DNA of 32,003 nucleotides from Amycolatopsis antarctica. Its GTDB lineage: Bacteria; Actinomycetota; Actinomycetes; Mycobacteriales; Pseudonocardiaceae. The stretch spans positions 1-32,003 of the forward strand of contig NZ_NKYE01000027.1 in NCBI RefSeq assembly GCF_002262875.1. The letters are read 5' to 3'. A program made the translations under genes and the position numbers. Positions 14,270 to 22,376 of the stretch are shown here, piece after piece; the stretch's first letter is position 1, and each line of letters starts with the position of its first letter. Below the pieces are notes generated by a model. The model worked only from the letters and a program-made list of their open reading frames with translations. It did no database searches and had not been told where the DNA came from.

Positions 14270-14974
14270 TCAGCCGCCGGCGGCCAGCAGCCCCTCGGCC
14301 ACCACGAGGTCGTGCGGGTAGGTGATCTTGAGGTTGCGCTGGTCCCCGGGAACCCAGTGCACCGGCAGGTCGGAGAAGCGTTCCACACAGGACGCGGTGT
14401 CGGTGCCGGTGAACCCCTCGGCGGCGGCGCGCTCGTACACCGCCAGCAGTTCGGCGGCCCGGAACCCTTGCGGCGTCTGGGCTTTGACCATCCGGCCGGG
14501 CGGAGTCGGGGCGAGTGCGGTTCCGTCGGCCGAGGCCGCCTCGACATCGTCGGCGAGCAGTCCCGGCACCGCTCCGCCGTGCTCGGCCACGGTGCGCAGC
14601 ACCTCGGCGATCAGCTCCGGGCCGACCAGGGGGCGCGCCCCGTCGTGGATCAGCACGGTGTCGATTTCCCCGGTGCGTATCCGGCCGGCGAGGTGGCGCA
14701 GGGCGTGCAGCTCGGACTCCTGCCGGGAGGAGCCGCCGTGCACGAGCTCGGCCCCCGCCGCCGAGGCAGCGGTCTCGGCGAGGTCCTGATCCTGCGGGCG
14801 CGCGACCAGCACCACCGCGGCGATACCGGGCAGCCCGGCGAAAGCGTCGAGTGACCAGTGCAGCAGCGGACGGCCGGCCAGCGGCAGGTAGACCTTGTTC
14901 GTCGCCGAGCCGACCCGGGTGCCCGCGCCACTGGCGAGTACGACGGCCGCCGCGCGCACCTGCGGTTCGCTCAC
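14270..14974 (-). CDS. ispD: 2-C-methyl-D-erythritol 4-phosphate cytidylyltransferase
   Basis: 234-residue enzyme joining CTP and MEP in the non-mevalonate isoprenoid pathway. The N-terminal nucleotide loop reads LASGAGTRVGSATNK with R20 and K27 at the catalytic positions. HDGARPLV, KAQTPQGF and the C-terminal KITYPHDLVVAEGLL are also family-typical. GTG 14974 is chosen because TAGGGT lies 7 nt upstream on the minus strand, giving a leaderless start; longer starts would run into that promoter. Many Actinobacteria keep ispD beside carD and ispF, and here it is alone between an aldo/keto reductase and cobT. It could be a second copy. Confidence 0.88.
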   Translation of the reverse strand: MSEPQVRAAAVVLASGAGTRVGSATNKVYLPLAGRPLLHWSLDAFAGLPGIAAVVLVARPQDQDLAETAASAAGAELVHGGSSRQESELHALRHLAGRIRTGEIDTVLIHDGARPLVGPELIAEVLRTVAEHGGAVPGLLADDVEAASADGTALAPTPPGRMVKAQTPQGFRAAELLAVYERAAAEGFTGTDTASCVERFSDLPVHWVPGDQRNLKITYPHDLVVAEGLLAAGG

Positions 14975-14981
14975 CCGCGAA

Positions 14982-14987
14982 ACCCTA
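14982..14987 (-). promoter_or_regulatory. Leaderless -10 element for ispD
   Basis: TAGGGT on the minus strand, 7-nt spacer, then GTG 14974. Confidence 0.55.
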
Positions 14988-15029
14988 CCGGCACCGGAAT
15001 CCACCCGCGTCCGGCCGCACGGACGGCGG

Positions 15030-15035
15030 TAGCGT
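15030..15035 (+). promoter_or_regulatory. Candidate -10 element for cobT
   Basis: TAGCGT fits TANNNT and would give a leader of about 30 nt carrying AAAGG before the GTG at 15072. It is divergent from the ispD promoter across about 40 bp. Confidence 0.4.
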
Positions 15036-15071
15036 GGGCGCGCCAGCGAAGCGACCGACGAAAGGCCTCGT

Positions 15072-16181
15072 GTGGACCCCGCAGACGCCAGCGTGACCGA
15101 GACCGGTACCGACGACGAGCCGATCCGGTTCGAGGACATCCCGCAGCCGGACGAGGTCGCTCGCGCGTCCGCGATCACCCTGCACGAGAGCCTGATCAAG
15201 CCGGTGGGCTCGCTCGGGCGGCTGGAGGAACTGGGTTCCTGGATCGCCGCCTGCCAGGGCCAGTCGCCGCCCCGGCCGTTCACCCGGCCCCGGGTGGTCG
15301 TGTTCGCTGCCGACCACGGCATCGCGCGCACCGGCGTCTCGGCCTACCCGCCTGAAGTCACCGCACAGCTCGTGTCCACGGCGCTCACCGGTGGCGCGGC
15401 GATCAGCGTGCTCGCGTCCTCGGCGGGCGCCGGGCTGCGCGTGGTGGACGTCGCCGTGGACAGCGAGGGCGACTCGCCGATCAGCGAGTTCAAGGTCCGC
15501 CGCGGCTCCGGTTCGATCGACGTGGAGGACGCGCTCAGCGGTGCGGAGGTGCTCGCCGCGGTACGCGCGGGCATGGCCGTCGCCGACGCCGAGGTGGACG
15601 GCGGGGCGGACCTGCTGGTCGCGGGCGCGCTGGGCGTCGGCCACACCACCCCGGCCGCGGTACTGGTGGCCGCGCTGACCGGCGCCGAGCCGGTTGCCGT
15701 GGTCGGCCGCGGCTCCGGTATCGACGACGCGATCTGGATGCGCAAGGCGGTCGCGATCCGCGACGCGCTGCGCCGCGCCCGGCAGGTGATCACCGACCCG
15801 GTGGCGCTGCTGCGCGCGTCCGGTGGTGCGGATCTGGCCGCGCTGACCGGTTTCCTCGCCCAGGCGGCGAAGCGGCGGACCCCGGTGCTGCTGGACGGGC
15901 TCGCCGTGGGCGCCGCCGCGCTGGTGGCCGAGGAACTCGCGCCGGGCGCCCGGTCCTGGTGGGTCGCCTCGCACCTGTCCTCCGAGCCCGCGCACACGCT
16001 CGCGCTGGAGCACCTCGACCTGGAACCCGTGCTGGACCTGGGGATGCGACTCGGCGAGGGCGCCGAAGGGGTGGCCGCGCTGCCGTTGCTGACGATGGCG
16101 GTGCGGGTGCTCGCCGAGATGTCCACCCACGAACAGTCCGGCGTGACCGGGCCGACCTCTCCCCCGCCGCCCGCGAGCTGA
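15072..16181 (+). CDS. cobT: Nicotinate-nucleotide--dimethylbenzimidazole phosphoribosyltransferase
   Basis: 369-residue enzyme that makes alpha-ribazole phosphate, activating the lower ligand base for cobalamin. Clear family blocks: IKPVGSLGRLEELGSWI, FAADHGIARTGVSAYP, GALGVGHTTPAAVL, and the C-terminal SSEPAH with E305 as the likely catalytic base. Slightly longer than the usual ~350 residues because of an N-terminal acidic extension and a Pro-rich tail (PTSPPPPAS). GTG 15072 follows AAAGG. In mycobacteria cobS follows cobT, but here ilvE converges instead and no cobS, cobU or cobC lies in the window. A strong hairpin separates it from ilvE. Confidence 0.93.
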   Translation: MDPADASVTETGTDDEPIRFEDIPQPDEVARASAITLHESLIKPVGSLGRLEELGSWIAACQGQSPPRPFTRPRVVVFAADHGIARTGVSAYPPEVTAQLVSTALTGGAAISVLASSAGAGLRVVDVAVDSEGDSPISEFKVRRGSGSIDVEDALSGAEVLAAVRAGMAVADAEVDGGADLLVAGALGVGHTTPAAVLVAALTGAEPVAVVGRGSGIDDAIWMRKAVAIRDALRRARQVITDPVALLRASGGADLAALTGFLAQAAKRRTPVLLDGLAVGAAALVAEELAPGARSWWVASHLSSEPAHTLALEHLDLEPVLDLGMRLGEGAEGVAALPLLTMAVRVLAEMSTHEQSGVTGPTSPPPPAS

Positions 16182-16188
16182 GACCCCG

Positions 16189-16225
16189 CCCGGGTGGGCG
16201 CACCGAGCCGGTACGCCCACCCGGG
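16189..16225. terminator. Bidirectional terminator between cobT and ilvE
   Basis: Perfect 12-bp stem (16189-16200 with 16214-16225) and a 13-nt loop, extendable outwards by ACCCCG/CGGGG pairs with a small bulge. It starts 7 nt after the cobT stop and ends 8 nt before the ilvE stop. Confidence 0.82.
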
Positions 16226-16233
16226 AGCGGGGG

Positions 16234-17337
16234 TCAGCCCAGCTTCTGCATCCAGCCGTCGGTGTCGTCGACGGCGCCTTCCTGAATGCCGGTGAGCCGC
16301 TCACGCAGCCGCATGGTCAGCTCACCGGGCGCGCCACCGGCGATGGTGAACTCACCCCCGGCGTGCTTCACCCTGCCGACCGGCGTGATGACGGCCGCGG
16401 TGCCGCAGGCGAAGACCTCGGTGAGCTCGCCGGAGGCGGCGGCCTCCTCCCATTCCTGGGTGGAGACGCGGCGCTGCTCGACCTGGTGCCCGGCGTCGGC
16501 GGCGAGCTTGAGCAGCGAGTCACGGGTGACGCCCGGCAGCAGCGAACCGGTGAGCTCCGGGGTGACCACGCGAGCATCGGCGCCGGAGCCGAAGACGAAG
16601 AACAGGTTCATCCCGCCCATCTCCTCCACCCAGCGGCGCTCCACTGCGTCCAGCCAGACGACCTGGTCGCAGCCCTGCTCGACGGCCTGCGCCTGCGCCA
16701 GGAACGAAGCCGCGTAATTGCCCGCGCACTTGGCGAACCCGGTGCCGCCGGGGGCCGCTCGCACGTACTCGGTGGACAGCCACACGCTGACCGGCTGCAC
16801 CCCGCCCGCGAAGTAGGAACCGGCGGGCGAGGCGATGAGCGCGTACAGGTATTCGCCCGCTGGACGGTTCACGCCGAGCCCCGCCTCGGTGGAGATCATG
16901 AACGGGCGCAGGTACAGCGACTCGCCCGCCTTCTCCGGCACCCAGCGGCCGTCGACGGCGATCAGTTCGCGCAGGGACTCCAGGAAGACTTCCTGCGGCA
17001 GCTCCGGCATCGCCAGCCGGGCGGCGGAACGCTGGAAGCGGGCGGCGTTCTGATCGGGGCGGAACGAGGCGATCGAACCGTCCGGCTGCCGGTACGCCTT
17101 GAGCCCCTCGAAGATCGCCTGCCCGTAGTGCAGCACCGAGGTGGCCGGGTCGAGCGAGATCGGCTCGTACGGGCCGACCTTCGCGTCGTGCCAGCCGCGG
17201 CCGGTCTCCCAGCGCACCGTGACCATGTGGTCGGTGAAGTAGGTGCCGAAACCCGGCTTGGCCAGTACCTCCGCGACACGGTCCTCGCCGGCCGGGCTGG
17301 GATTGGGGGTACGGGTGAAGGGCAGCTCGTTGGTCAT
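16234..17337 (-). CDS. ilvE: Branched-chain amino acid aminotransferase
   Basis: 367-residue class IV PLP-dependent transaminase for leucine, isoleucine and valine. The Schiff-base lysine is K203 in GGTGFAKCAGNYAAS, and VLHYGQAIFEGLKAYR and EVFACGTAAVITPVG are family landmarks. It matches BCAT type II length and mycobacterial IlvE (Rv2210c), which holds the same place after cobT. The ATG at 17337 has no Shine-Dalgarno but a TACCGT -10 six nt upstream, so it is probably leaderless. Divergent from a small membrane protein gene whose start is also leaderless, the two starts being 91 bp apart. It converges on cobT. Confidence 0.95.
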   Translation of the reverse strand: MTNELPFTRTPNPSPAGEDRVAEVLAKPGFGTYFTDHMVTVRWETGRGWHDAKVGPYEPISLDPATSVLHYGQAIFEGLKAYRQPDGSIASFRPDQNAARFQRSAARLAMPELPQEVFLESLRELIAVDGRWVPEKAGESLYLRPFMISTEAGLGVNRPAGEYLYALIASPAGSYFAGGVQPVSVWLSTEYVRAAPGGTGFAKCAGNYAASFLAQAQAVEQGCDQVVWLDAVERRWVEEMGGMNLFFVFGSGADARVVTPELTGSLLPGVTRDSLLKLAADAGHQVEQRRVSTQEWEEAAASGELTEVFACGTAAVITPVGRVKHAGGEFTIAGGAPGELTMRLRERLTGIQEGAVDDTDGWMQKLG

Positions 17338-17343
17338 GGGGAA

Positions 17344-17349
17344 ACGGTA
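17344..17349 (-). promoter_or_regulatory. Leaderless -10 element for ilvE
   Basis: TACCGT on the minus strand, 6-nt spacer, then ATG 17337. Confidence 0.55.
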
Positions 17350-17415
17350 ACCCGTGAAAGCCGGAAACCCGTTGGTAGGACTCCCGAACGTTCCGCATCC
17401 CCCGGCCGGGCGTTC

Positions 17416-17421
17416 TACGAT
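17416..17421 (+). promoter_or_regulatory. Leaderless -10 element for the small membrane protein
   Basis: TACGAT, 7-nt spacer, then GTG 17429. Confidence 0.55.
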
Positions 17422-17428
17422 GGGACCC

Positions 17429-17731
17429 GTGACCTACAACATGCCTCAGTCCACCGATTCCCACAGCGTCGCGAAGGGCGGCGGGGAGGACGTCAAGACG
17501 TTCGCCACGGCCGCGCTGCTGACGTTCTCCGCGGGCATGCTCGTGCTGATCGGCACCCTGCTGATCGGCGGGTTCGGCACGTTCCTCGGCATCGTCGCCG
17601 CGGTGCTGGGCGTCGTGTGGTGGCGCAGCGTCAACGAGAAGGTGTTCCCGCGCACGCTGCCGAACTCCTCGATGATCACGCTCGCCGTCGCGACCGGAGT
17701 GCTCGGCCTGCTCGTCGTGTTCCTGATCTGA
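17429..17731 (+). CDS. Small integral membrane protein of unknown function
   Basis: 100-residue protein with three hydrophobic helices: ATAALLTFSAGMLVLIGTLL, FLGIVAAVLGVVWW and ITLAVATGVLGLLVVFLI. The polar N-terminus (MTYNMPQSTDSHSVAKGGGE) is about 25 residues. No catalytic motif is visible and I do not recognise the family. I chose GTG 17429 over the in-frame ATG at 17354 because a TACGAT -10 sits seven nt upstream, and the upstream start would extend through the ilvE promoter. Divergent from ilvE, convergent with the DUF402 gene 19 bp away with no room for a terminator between them. Confidence 0.7.
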   Translation: MTYNMPQSTDSHSVAKGGGEDVKTFATAALLTFSAGMLVLIGTLLIGGFGTFLGIVAAVLGVVWWRSVNEKVFPRTLPNSSMITLAVATGVLGLLVVFLI

Positions 17732-17750
17732 GCCCTCGGCGGGGAGCGAG

Positions 17751-18371
17751 TCAGGGCAGGCGGGGGCGCGACCACGCCGGGCCGGGCCGGAATTCGGTGA
17801 ACGTCCCGTCGAACGGGTAGACGCCCGCCTCGGCCAGGCCGATCAACCGCTCTCCCTCGGTACGCAGCCGCGCGGCCTGCGCGGCGGTGAGCCTGCCCGC
17901 GCGGATCGCCGAACCGGTCTCGTCCTCGTCTTTCCACGACCAGGAGCCGTCCGGGGACACGACGACGTCGAGCACCCCGTCGATCCGGTCCGTGCCCGCG
18001 GCCGTGCGGCCCAGCGGGATCTCCAGGTTGCAGTACCAGCCGGTGAAGTCCCCGGCCGGATCGAAGAACCACCACACCGAGGACCAGTGCCGCTCGTCGA
18101 TCAGCCGCAGGGTGGACGAGCCCGCCCACACCGCGGGCACCCGTTCCCGCGGAACCCGGAACCGGTCCTCCAGGTCGACCTCGCGCATCGACCGGCCGTC
18201 GACCAGCCGGGAACCGATCATCTCGGTGCCATCGGGTATCCAGCCGAGCAGCGCGGCCCCGTCGTCGGAGATCACCCGCAGCGGAAGCTCCTGGCCGACG
18301 CTGCCGTCCGGCCGCAGGAACCGCTCGACCACGGTCTGTCCCGGCCGCCAGCGGGGCTGCGCGTCAGTCAC
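17751..18371 (-). CDS. DUF402 domain protein (FomD/Ntdp-like)
   Basis: 206-residue soluble protein with the DUF402 core: VWWFFDPAGDFTGWYCNLEIP, then RIDGVLDVVVSPDGSW and KDEDET. The conserved acidic residues in the last two blocks would bind a divalent metal. Characterised relatives include FomD, which hydrolyses a CMP-phosphonate ester, and the nucleoside tri/diphosphatase Ntdp of Gram-positives. A metal-dependent phosphoesterase acting on nucleotides is plausible, but the substrate is unknown. Start GTG 18371 is chosen because TACGGT lies 7 nt upstream. That promoter sits inside the end of the upstream permease-like gene, whose stop overlaps this start by 8 bp. Confidence 0.8.
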   Translation of the reverse strand: MTDAQPRWRPGQTVVERFLRPDGSVGQELPLRVISDDGAALLGWIPDGTEMIGSRLVDGRSMREVDLEDRFRVPRERVPAVWAGSSTLRLIDERHWSSVWWFFDPAGDFTGWYCNLEIPLGRTAAGTDRIDGVLDVVVSPDGSWSWKDEDETGSAIRAGRLTAAQAARLRTEGERLIGLAEAGVYPFDGTFTEFRPGPAWSRPRLP

Positions 18372-19467
18372 GCCGCTCACCGTAGCGAGTGGCGGCCAGA
18401 CCGGCACCCAGCGCGACGGAGCCCAGGGCGATCCCGAGGTGCACGAACGGCACAGCCACCGCCAGCGCCACCGCGAGGGCCGCCGTCATGAGCGCGAACG
18501 GGCCGCGGGATCGCTTGTACCGCAACAGGTTCACCGTCAGCAGGGCGAACAGCGCGGTGGCCGCCGCGAGCAACAGGAGGTCGAACGGGCCGAACACCGC
18601 GGATCCCGCCGCGGCGAGTACGGCGACGGGCAGCACCGCGGTCGCGCGGCCGCGCACCGTCTCGTCGACCCCGTCGCTGTCGTGGCTGCCTTCGCTGTCC
18701 GCGGCGCTGCGCCGGGCCGCGCCGAGGGCGAGCAGTCCGGCGGGCACGGTGGCCACCGCGACGGTCAGTGCGAGCAGAACGCCGAGCGCCCCGGCGTCGG
18801 CCGCGGCGAGCAGATCCCGTGCCGAGGTCGGTGCGAGGCCCAGGCGCGCCGGCCCGAGCTGGAACAGCGCGACAGCACCCACCGCGAGCACCACCAGCAC
18901 GGCGAGGGCGTCCCGCCAGGACGTCCGCGTCCGGCCCGGCGCGGCCAGGAAGGGTACGAACACCGCGGCGGCGAGGACGATGCCGTCCGGTCCGGCCGTG
19001 GCGGAGGGGCCGGGAACCGGCGGCACGGCCAGGCAGACGGCGACCAGTGCCGCGGCTGCCAGCAGCAGCACAGCCGTGATCCACCGGCACGCACCGGGGT
19101 TCAGGCGCGCCCCGGCGACGTCCGCGAGCGCGCTCGCCAGTACGAGCAGGACCGCCGCCGTCGCGGGGGCGTCCGGGACGACGTAAGCGCCGAACACCGA
19201 GGCGAGCAGGGCCACCGTCGCGGTCGACGCGGCGAACCGGGCGCCCCTGGTCACCGCCGCCGCCCAGCCGGTCACCGGTACGGCCGCCGCGTGAGGATCC
19301 GCTGCCCCGGCACGAGCGGAGAGCAGGCCGAGCACCGCGGCGAGCGGGACACCGGCGAGCGACCACCAGCCTGCGGCCGCGGCCGCTGCCGCCGGTGCCA
19401 CCAAGAGCCCCGCGCCGACCAGCACGCCGTACCTACTTTCCTCCCCCGGTGCCTTCCTCATTAGCAT
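18364..19467 (-). CDS. Polytopic membrane protein, possibly APC-type permease
   Basis: 367-residue very Ala/Leu/Val-rich protein with about 12 hydrophobic helices spaced along the whole length. The opening GVLVGAGLLVAPAAAAAAAG resembles the first helix of amino-acid/polyamine permeases. ALADVAGARLNPGACRWITA resembles the LNxxG-type region between helices of the same superfamily. It is shorter than ordinary APC transporters (~450-500 residues), so transport activity is uncertain. Two ATGs (19467, 19461) are possible and neither has a good Shine-Dalgarno. Its end overlaps the DUF402 start by 8 bp. Divergent from pepA across 63 bp. Confidence 0.6.
   Translation of the reverse strand: MLMRKAPGEESRYGVLVGAGLLVAPAAAAAAAGWWSLAGVPLAAVLGLLSARAGAADPHAAAVPVTGWAAAVTRGARFAASTATVALLASVFGAYVVPDAPATAAVLLVLASALADVAGARLNPGACRWITAVLLLAAAALVAVCLAVPPVPGPSATAGPDGIVLAAAVFVPFLAAPGRTRTSWRDALAVLVVLAVGAVALFQLGPARLGLAPTSARDLLAAADAGALGVLLALTVAVATVPAGLLALGAARRSAADSEGSHDSDGVDETVRGRATAVLPVAVLAAAGSAVFGPFDLLLLAAATALFALLTVNLLRYKRSRGPFALMTAALAVALAVAVPFVHLGIALGSVALGAGLAATRYGERRD
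18379..18384 (-). promoter_or_regulatory. Leaderless -10 element for the DUF402 gene
   Basis: TACGGT on the minus strand, 7-nt spacer, then GTG 18371. It is embedded in the final codons of the upstream membrane-protein gene. Confidence 0.45.
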
Positions 19468-19530
19468 GGCTCACGATCTGTCCCGGCGACCGCCCGGGAC
19501 CGCCGACGCGAGAAGCGCGAGGAGCGAGAA

Positions 19531-21036
19531 GTGACCGTGCCGAAGCTTGCCCTGTCCGACAACACCGAGGCGGCGCTGGGCAAGTCCCGTGCCGACGTCA
19601 TCGTGGCCGCCACCGTGCAGGGTCCGGACGGGGTCGAGCTCGCCGCCGGTGCCCGGCCGCTGGACGCCGCCCTCGGCGGTTCCCTGCGCGCCGCGCTCGA
19701 CGCCCTCGGCGCGACCGGCAAGGCGGAGGAGGTCGTCAAGGTGCCGACCTTCGGCGGGGTCTCCGCGAGCGTGGTGCTGGCCGTCGGCCTCGGCAAGCCG
19801 GATTCCGACGGCGCGCACACGGCCGAGCAGGTCCGCCGCGCCGCCGGTGCCGCCGGACGGGCGCTGAGCGGCAGCAAGCGCGCGCTCGTCACGCTGTCCA
19901 CAGTGGACCTCCAGGCTGCGGTCGAGGGCGCCGTGCTCGGCGCCTACACCTTCAGCGGCTACAAGTCCGAGCCCGGCGACGGCCCGGTCACCGCGCTCGA
20001 CTTCGCCACCCCCACCGAGGGCACCACCCGCGAGCACCGCGCCACGCTGAAGGCGGCCGGCGCGATCGCCGAGTCGGTGACCATCGCCCGCGACCTGATC
20101 AACACCCCGCCGAACGACCTCTTCCCGGCCTCGTTCGCCGACCGCGCGCGCACGCTGGCCGAGGCCGAGGGCCTGGCCGTCGAGGTGCTCGACGAGAAGG
20201 CCCTCAAGCGCAAGGGTTACGGCGGCATCCTCGGTGTCGGCGGCGGCTCCGTCCGGCAGCCGCGACTGGTCCGCGTCTCCTACAAGGGCCCGAAGGCGAA
20301 GAAGAAGATCGCGTTGGTGGGCAAGGGAATCACCTTCGACACCGGTGGTATCTCGATCAAGCCCGCGGCGAACATGGACAACATGACTTCCGACATGTCC
20401 GGCGCGGCCGCGGTGCTGGCGAGCGTCGTGCTGGCGGCGAAGCTGAACTACCCGCTGGAGGTCACCGCGACCATCCCGCTCGCGGAGAACATGCCCTCGG
20501 CGACCGCGTACCGCCCCGGTGACGTGCTCACCATGTACGGCGGCAAGACCGTCGAGGTGCTCAACACCGACGCCGAAGGCAGGCTGGTGCTGGCCGACGC
20601 CATGGTCCGCGCGGCCGAGGACGAACCGGACTACCTGATCGAGACGGCCACGCTGACCGGTGCCCAGCTCGTCGCGCTCGGCACCCGCACCGCCGGGATC
20701 ATGGGCTCGGACGAGTTCCGCGACCGGGTCGCCGGCATCGCGCAGGCCACCGGCGAGGGCGGCTGGGCGATGCCGCTGCCGGAGGAGCTGCGCGAAGGAC
20801 TCGACTCCCGGCTCGCGGACCTGGCGAACGTCGCCGGGCAGCGCTGGGGCGGCATGCTCACCGCGGGCGTCTTCCTGCGTGAGTTCGTCGCCGAGGGCCT
20901 GCCCTGGGCGCACATCGACATCGCCGGCCCCTCGTACAACACCGGCGGCGCCTGGGGATACACCGGCAAGGGCGGCACCGGTATCCCGGTCCGCACGATC
21001 GCCGCCGTCCTCGCGGACATCGCCGCCAACGGCTGA
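19531..21036 (+). CDS. pepA: Leucyl aminopeptidase (M17 family, PepA/PepB)
   Basis: 501-residue cytosolic dizinc aminopeptidase that releases N-terminal amino acids from peptides. The metal site and catalytic blocks are clear: GKGITFDTGG at about residues 263-272, MDNMTSDMSGAA soon after, and the signature NTDAEGRLVLADA at about 344-356 with the catalytic Arg. The N-terminal third is the usual divergent regulatory domain. GTG 19531 has AGGAG six nt upstream. It corresponds to M. tuberculosis Rv2213. The next gene begins two bases after its stop, so the two probably form one transcript. Confidence 0.96.
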   Translation: MTVPKLALSDNTEAALGKSRADVIVAATVQGPDGVELAAGARPLDAALGGSLRAALDALGATGKAEEVVKVPTFGGVSASVVLAVGLGKPDSDGAHTAEQVRRAAGAAGRALSGSKRALVTLSTVDLQAAVEGAVLGAYTFSGYKSEPGDGPVTALDFATPTEGTTREHRATLKAAGAIAESVTIARDLINTPPNDLFPASFADRARTLAEAEGLAVEVLDEKALKRKGYGGILGVGGGSVRQPRLVRVSYKGPKAKKKIALVGKGITFDTGGISIKPAANMDNMTSDMSGAAAVLASVVLAAKLNYPLEVTATIPLAENMPSATAYRPGDVLTMYGGKTVEVLNTDAEGRLVLADAMVRAAEDEPDYLIETATLTGAQLVALGTRTAGIMGSDEFRDRVAGIAQATGEGGWAMPLPEELREGLDSRLADLANVAGQRWGGMLTAGVFLREFVAEGLPWAHIDIAGPSYNTGGAWGYTGKGGTGIPVRTIAAVLADIAANG

Positions 21037-21037
21037 C

Positions 21038-22318
21038 GTGCCGGAGCCGTGGAACCCGGAGAGTTACCTGGAGACACTGGTCTCCGAGGTGCTCTCCGGA
21101 TCCGGCGAGCAGCGGGCGGGCGCCGTCGCCGGTGCCGCCCTGCTGCTCGCCTGCACCGGCTTCACCGCCGAGTCCGACGCGCTGGCCGAGACCTGGGCCG
21201 AGCACGACGGCGCCCCGCCGCCGGAGGCCGCGGCCCACGCACTCGCCCACCGCGCGTGGGCGATGCTCTGGGCGGCGAGGGGCGGGGCACCCGGCTGGGC
21301 GGAATCCGTGGTGCCGCTCGACCTCGACGCCGAGGAACGCAAGCACCGCGAACGGCTCGCCGGTGACCGCTGGTCCACGCCCCGGGCGGCCGGTCCGGTC
21401 ACCGAGCTGGCCGGGCTGGACCTGCTGCGCTCCGGGCTCGACGACGCTCGCGGTGGCTCCGCCCTGCCCGCGCTGGAGGCGCTGGAGCGTTTCCTCTCCG
21501 GTCCGGACGCGGCGAAGGCGGCGGGCCGGACCGCCGTCGCCGAGAGCGCGGCGCTGGCCGCCGAACTGGCCGCGGCGGCGGGCGAGCGCGACCGTGCGCT
21601 CGGCCTGCTCGGCGACCTGGTGGGCGAAGCCGCGGGCGCGGGCCGCCTGCCCGACCTGCTCACCCTGGCCGGGTGCAGGCACCTCGCCCCGCTGTTCGTC
21701 GAGGGCGCCATCGCCGGTCCGCTCGGCATGAACGGGCAGTGGGCGGACCGCTACTCCGGCGAACTGCGGGCCGCCCTGCACGCGCGTCTGTCCGTCGGCC
21801 ACGTCCCGGAGCACGGCGAACTCGACTGGCCGGGACTGGTGGACGCGGTACTCACCGCGCGCGGCGGCCCGGACCTGCCCACCGTCACCGCACCACCGCC
21901 CGCGACGGCGGCCGAGCTGCACGCCTGCGAATCCCGCCTCGGCGTGCGCCTGCCGGAGGACCACCGGACGTTCCTGCGCACCGCGAACGGCCTGCCCGCC
22001 GACTTCGCGTTCCCGGAACTGCTCGGCACCGGCGGGCTCGCTCCGTTGTCCACAGCGGGGTCCGCCGCGAGGTCCACAGCGAGGTCCACTTCGGACGATC
22101 CCGGTTCCGTCGAGCTGATCCGGCGGGCGCTTCCGGACGGAGCCGCCGAGCGGGCGATCCAGGTGAGCACCATGTCCGACCTCGGTGTGCTGCTGCTGGT
22201 GCCCTCCACGGACGGCTGGGCAGCCTGGGAGTTCGACTGGACGCTCGGAATCACCGTCCACCCGAGCTTCCGCGACCTGCTGGCGAGCCACCTGAGCCTG
22301 CTGCGCCGTCTCGCCTGA
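21038..22318 (+). CDS. Large helical protein with C-terminal SMI1/KNR4 (SUKH) domain
   Basis: 426-residue protein. Residues 1 to about 280 are Ala/Glu/Leu-rich and predicted helical, without a recognisable motif. From about 288 a SMI1/KNR4 (SUKH) domain follows: AELHACESRLGVRLPEDHRTFLRTANGLP, then the closing strands near SDLGVLLLVPSTDGWAAWEF. SUKH domains occur in immunity proteins of toxin systems and in housekeeping adaptor proteins. No toxin gene is adjacent, so an immunity role is unsupported. The GTG at 21038 begins just after the pepA stop and lacks its own Shine-Dalgarno, so reinitiation after pepA is likely. Longer in-frame starts lie inside pepA. Confidence 0.7.
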   Translation: MPEPWNPESYLETLVSEVLSGSGEQRAGAVAGAALLLACTGFTAESDALAETWAEHDGAPPPEAAAHALAHRAWAMLWAARGGAPGWAESVVPLDLDAEERKHRERLAGDRWSTPRAAGPVTELAGLDLLRSGLDDARGGSALPALEALERFLSGPDAAKAAGRTAVAESAALAAELAAAAGERDRALGLLGDLVGEAAGAGRLPDLLTLAGCRHLAPLFVEGAIAGPLGMNGQWADRYSGELRAALHARLSVGHVPEHGELDWPGLVDAVLTARGGPDLPTVTAPPPATAAELHACESRLGVRLPEDHRTFLRTANGLPADFAFPELLGTGGLAPLSTAGSAARSTARSTSDDPGSVELIRRALPDGAAERAIQVSTMSDLGVLLLVPSTDGWAAWEFDWTLGITVHPSFRDLLASHLSLLRRLA

Positions 22319-22376
22319 CGCATCCCGCGAGGCCCGGGCCGCACGCCCCGGTCGTGGTCGGGGGGTCCAGGCGCCG

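Noticed and set aside
22046..22054. TTGTCCACA, a match to the actinobacterial DnaA box, with nearby GTCCACAG repeats
   Set aside because: It is a single full match inside the coding sequence of the SUKH gene, with no cluster, AT-rich element or dnaA/dnaN nearby. It is explained by local codon repetition (Ser-Thr).
21038..22318. Toxin-immunity system based on the SUKH domain
   Set aside because: No toxin, secretion or polymorphic-repeat gene is adjacent; the neighbours are a housekeeping peptidase and a small basic protein.
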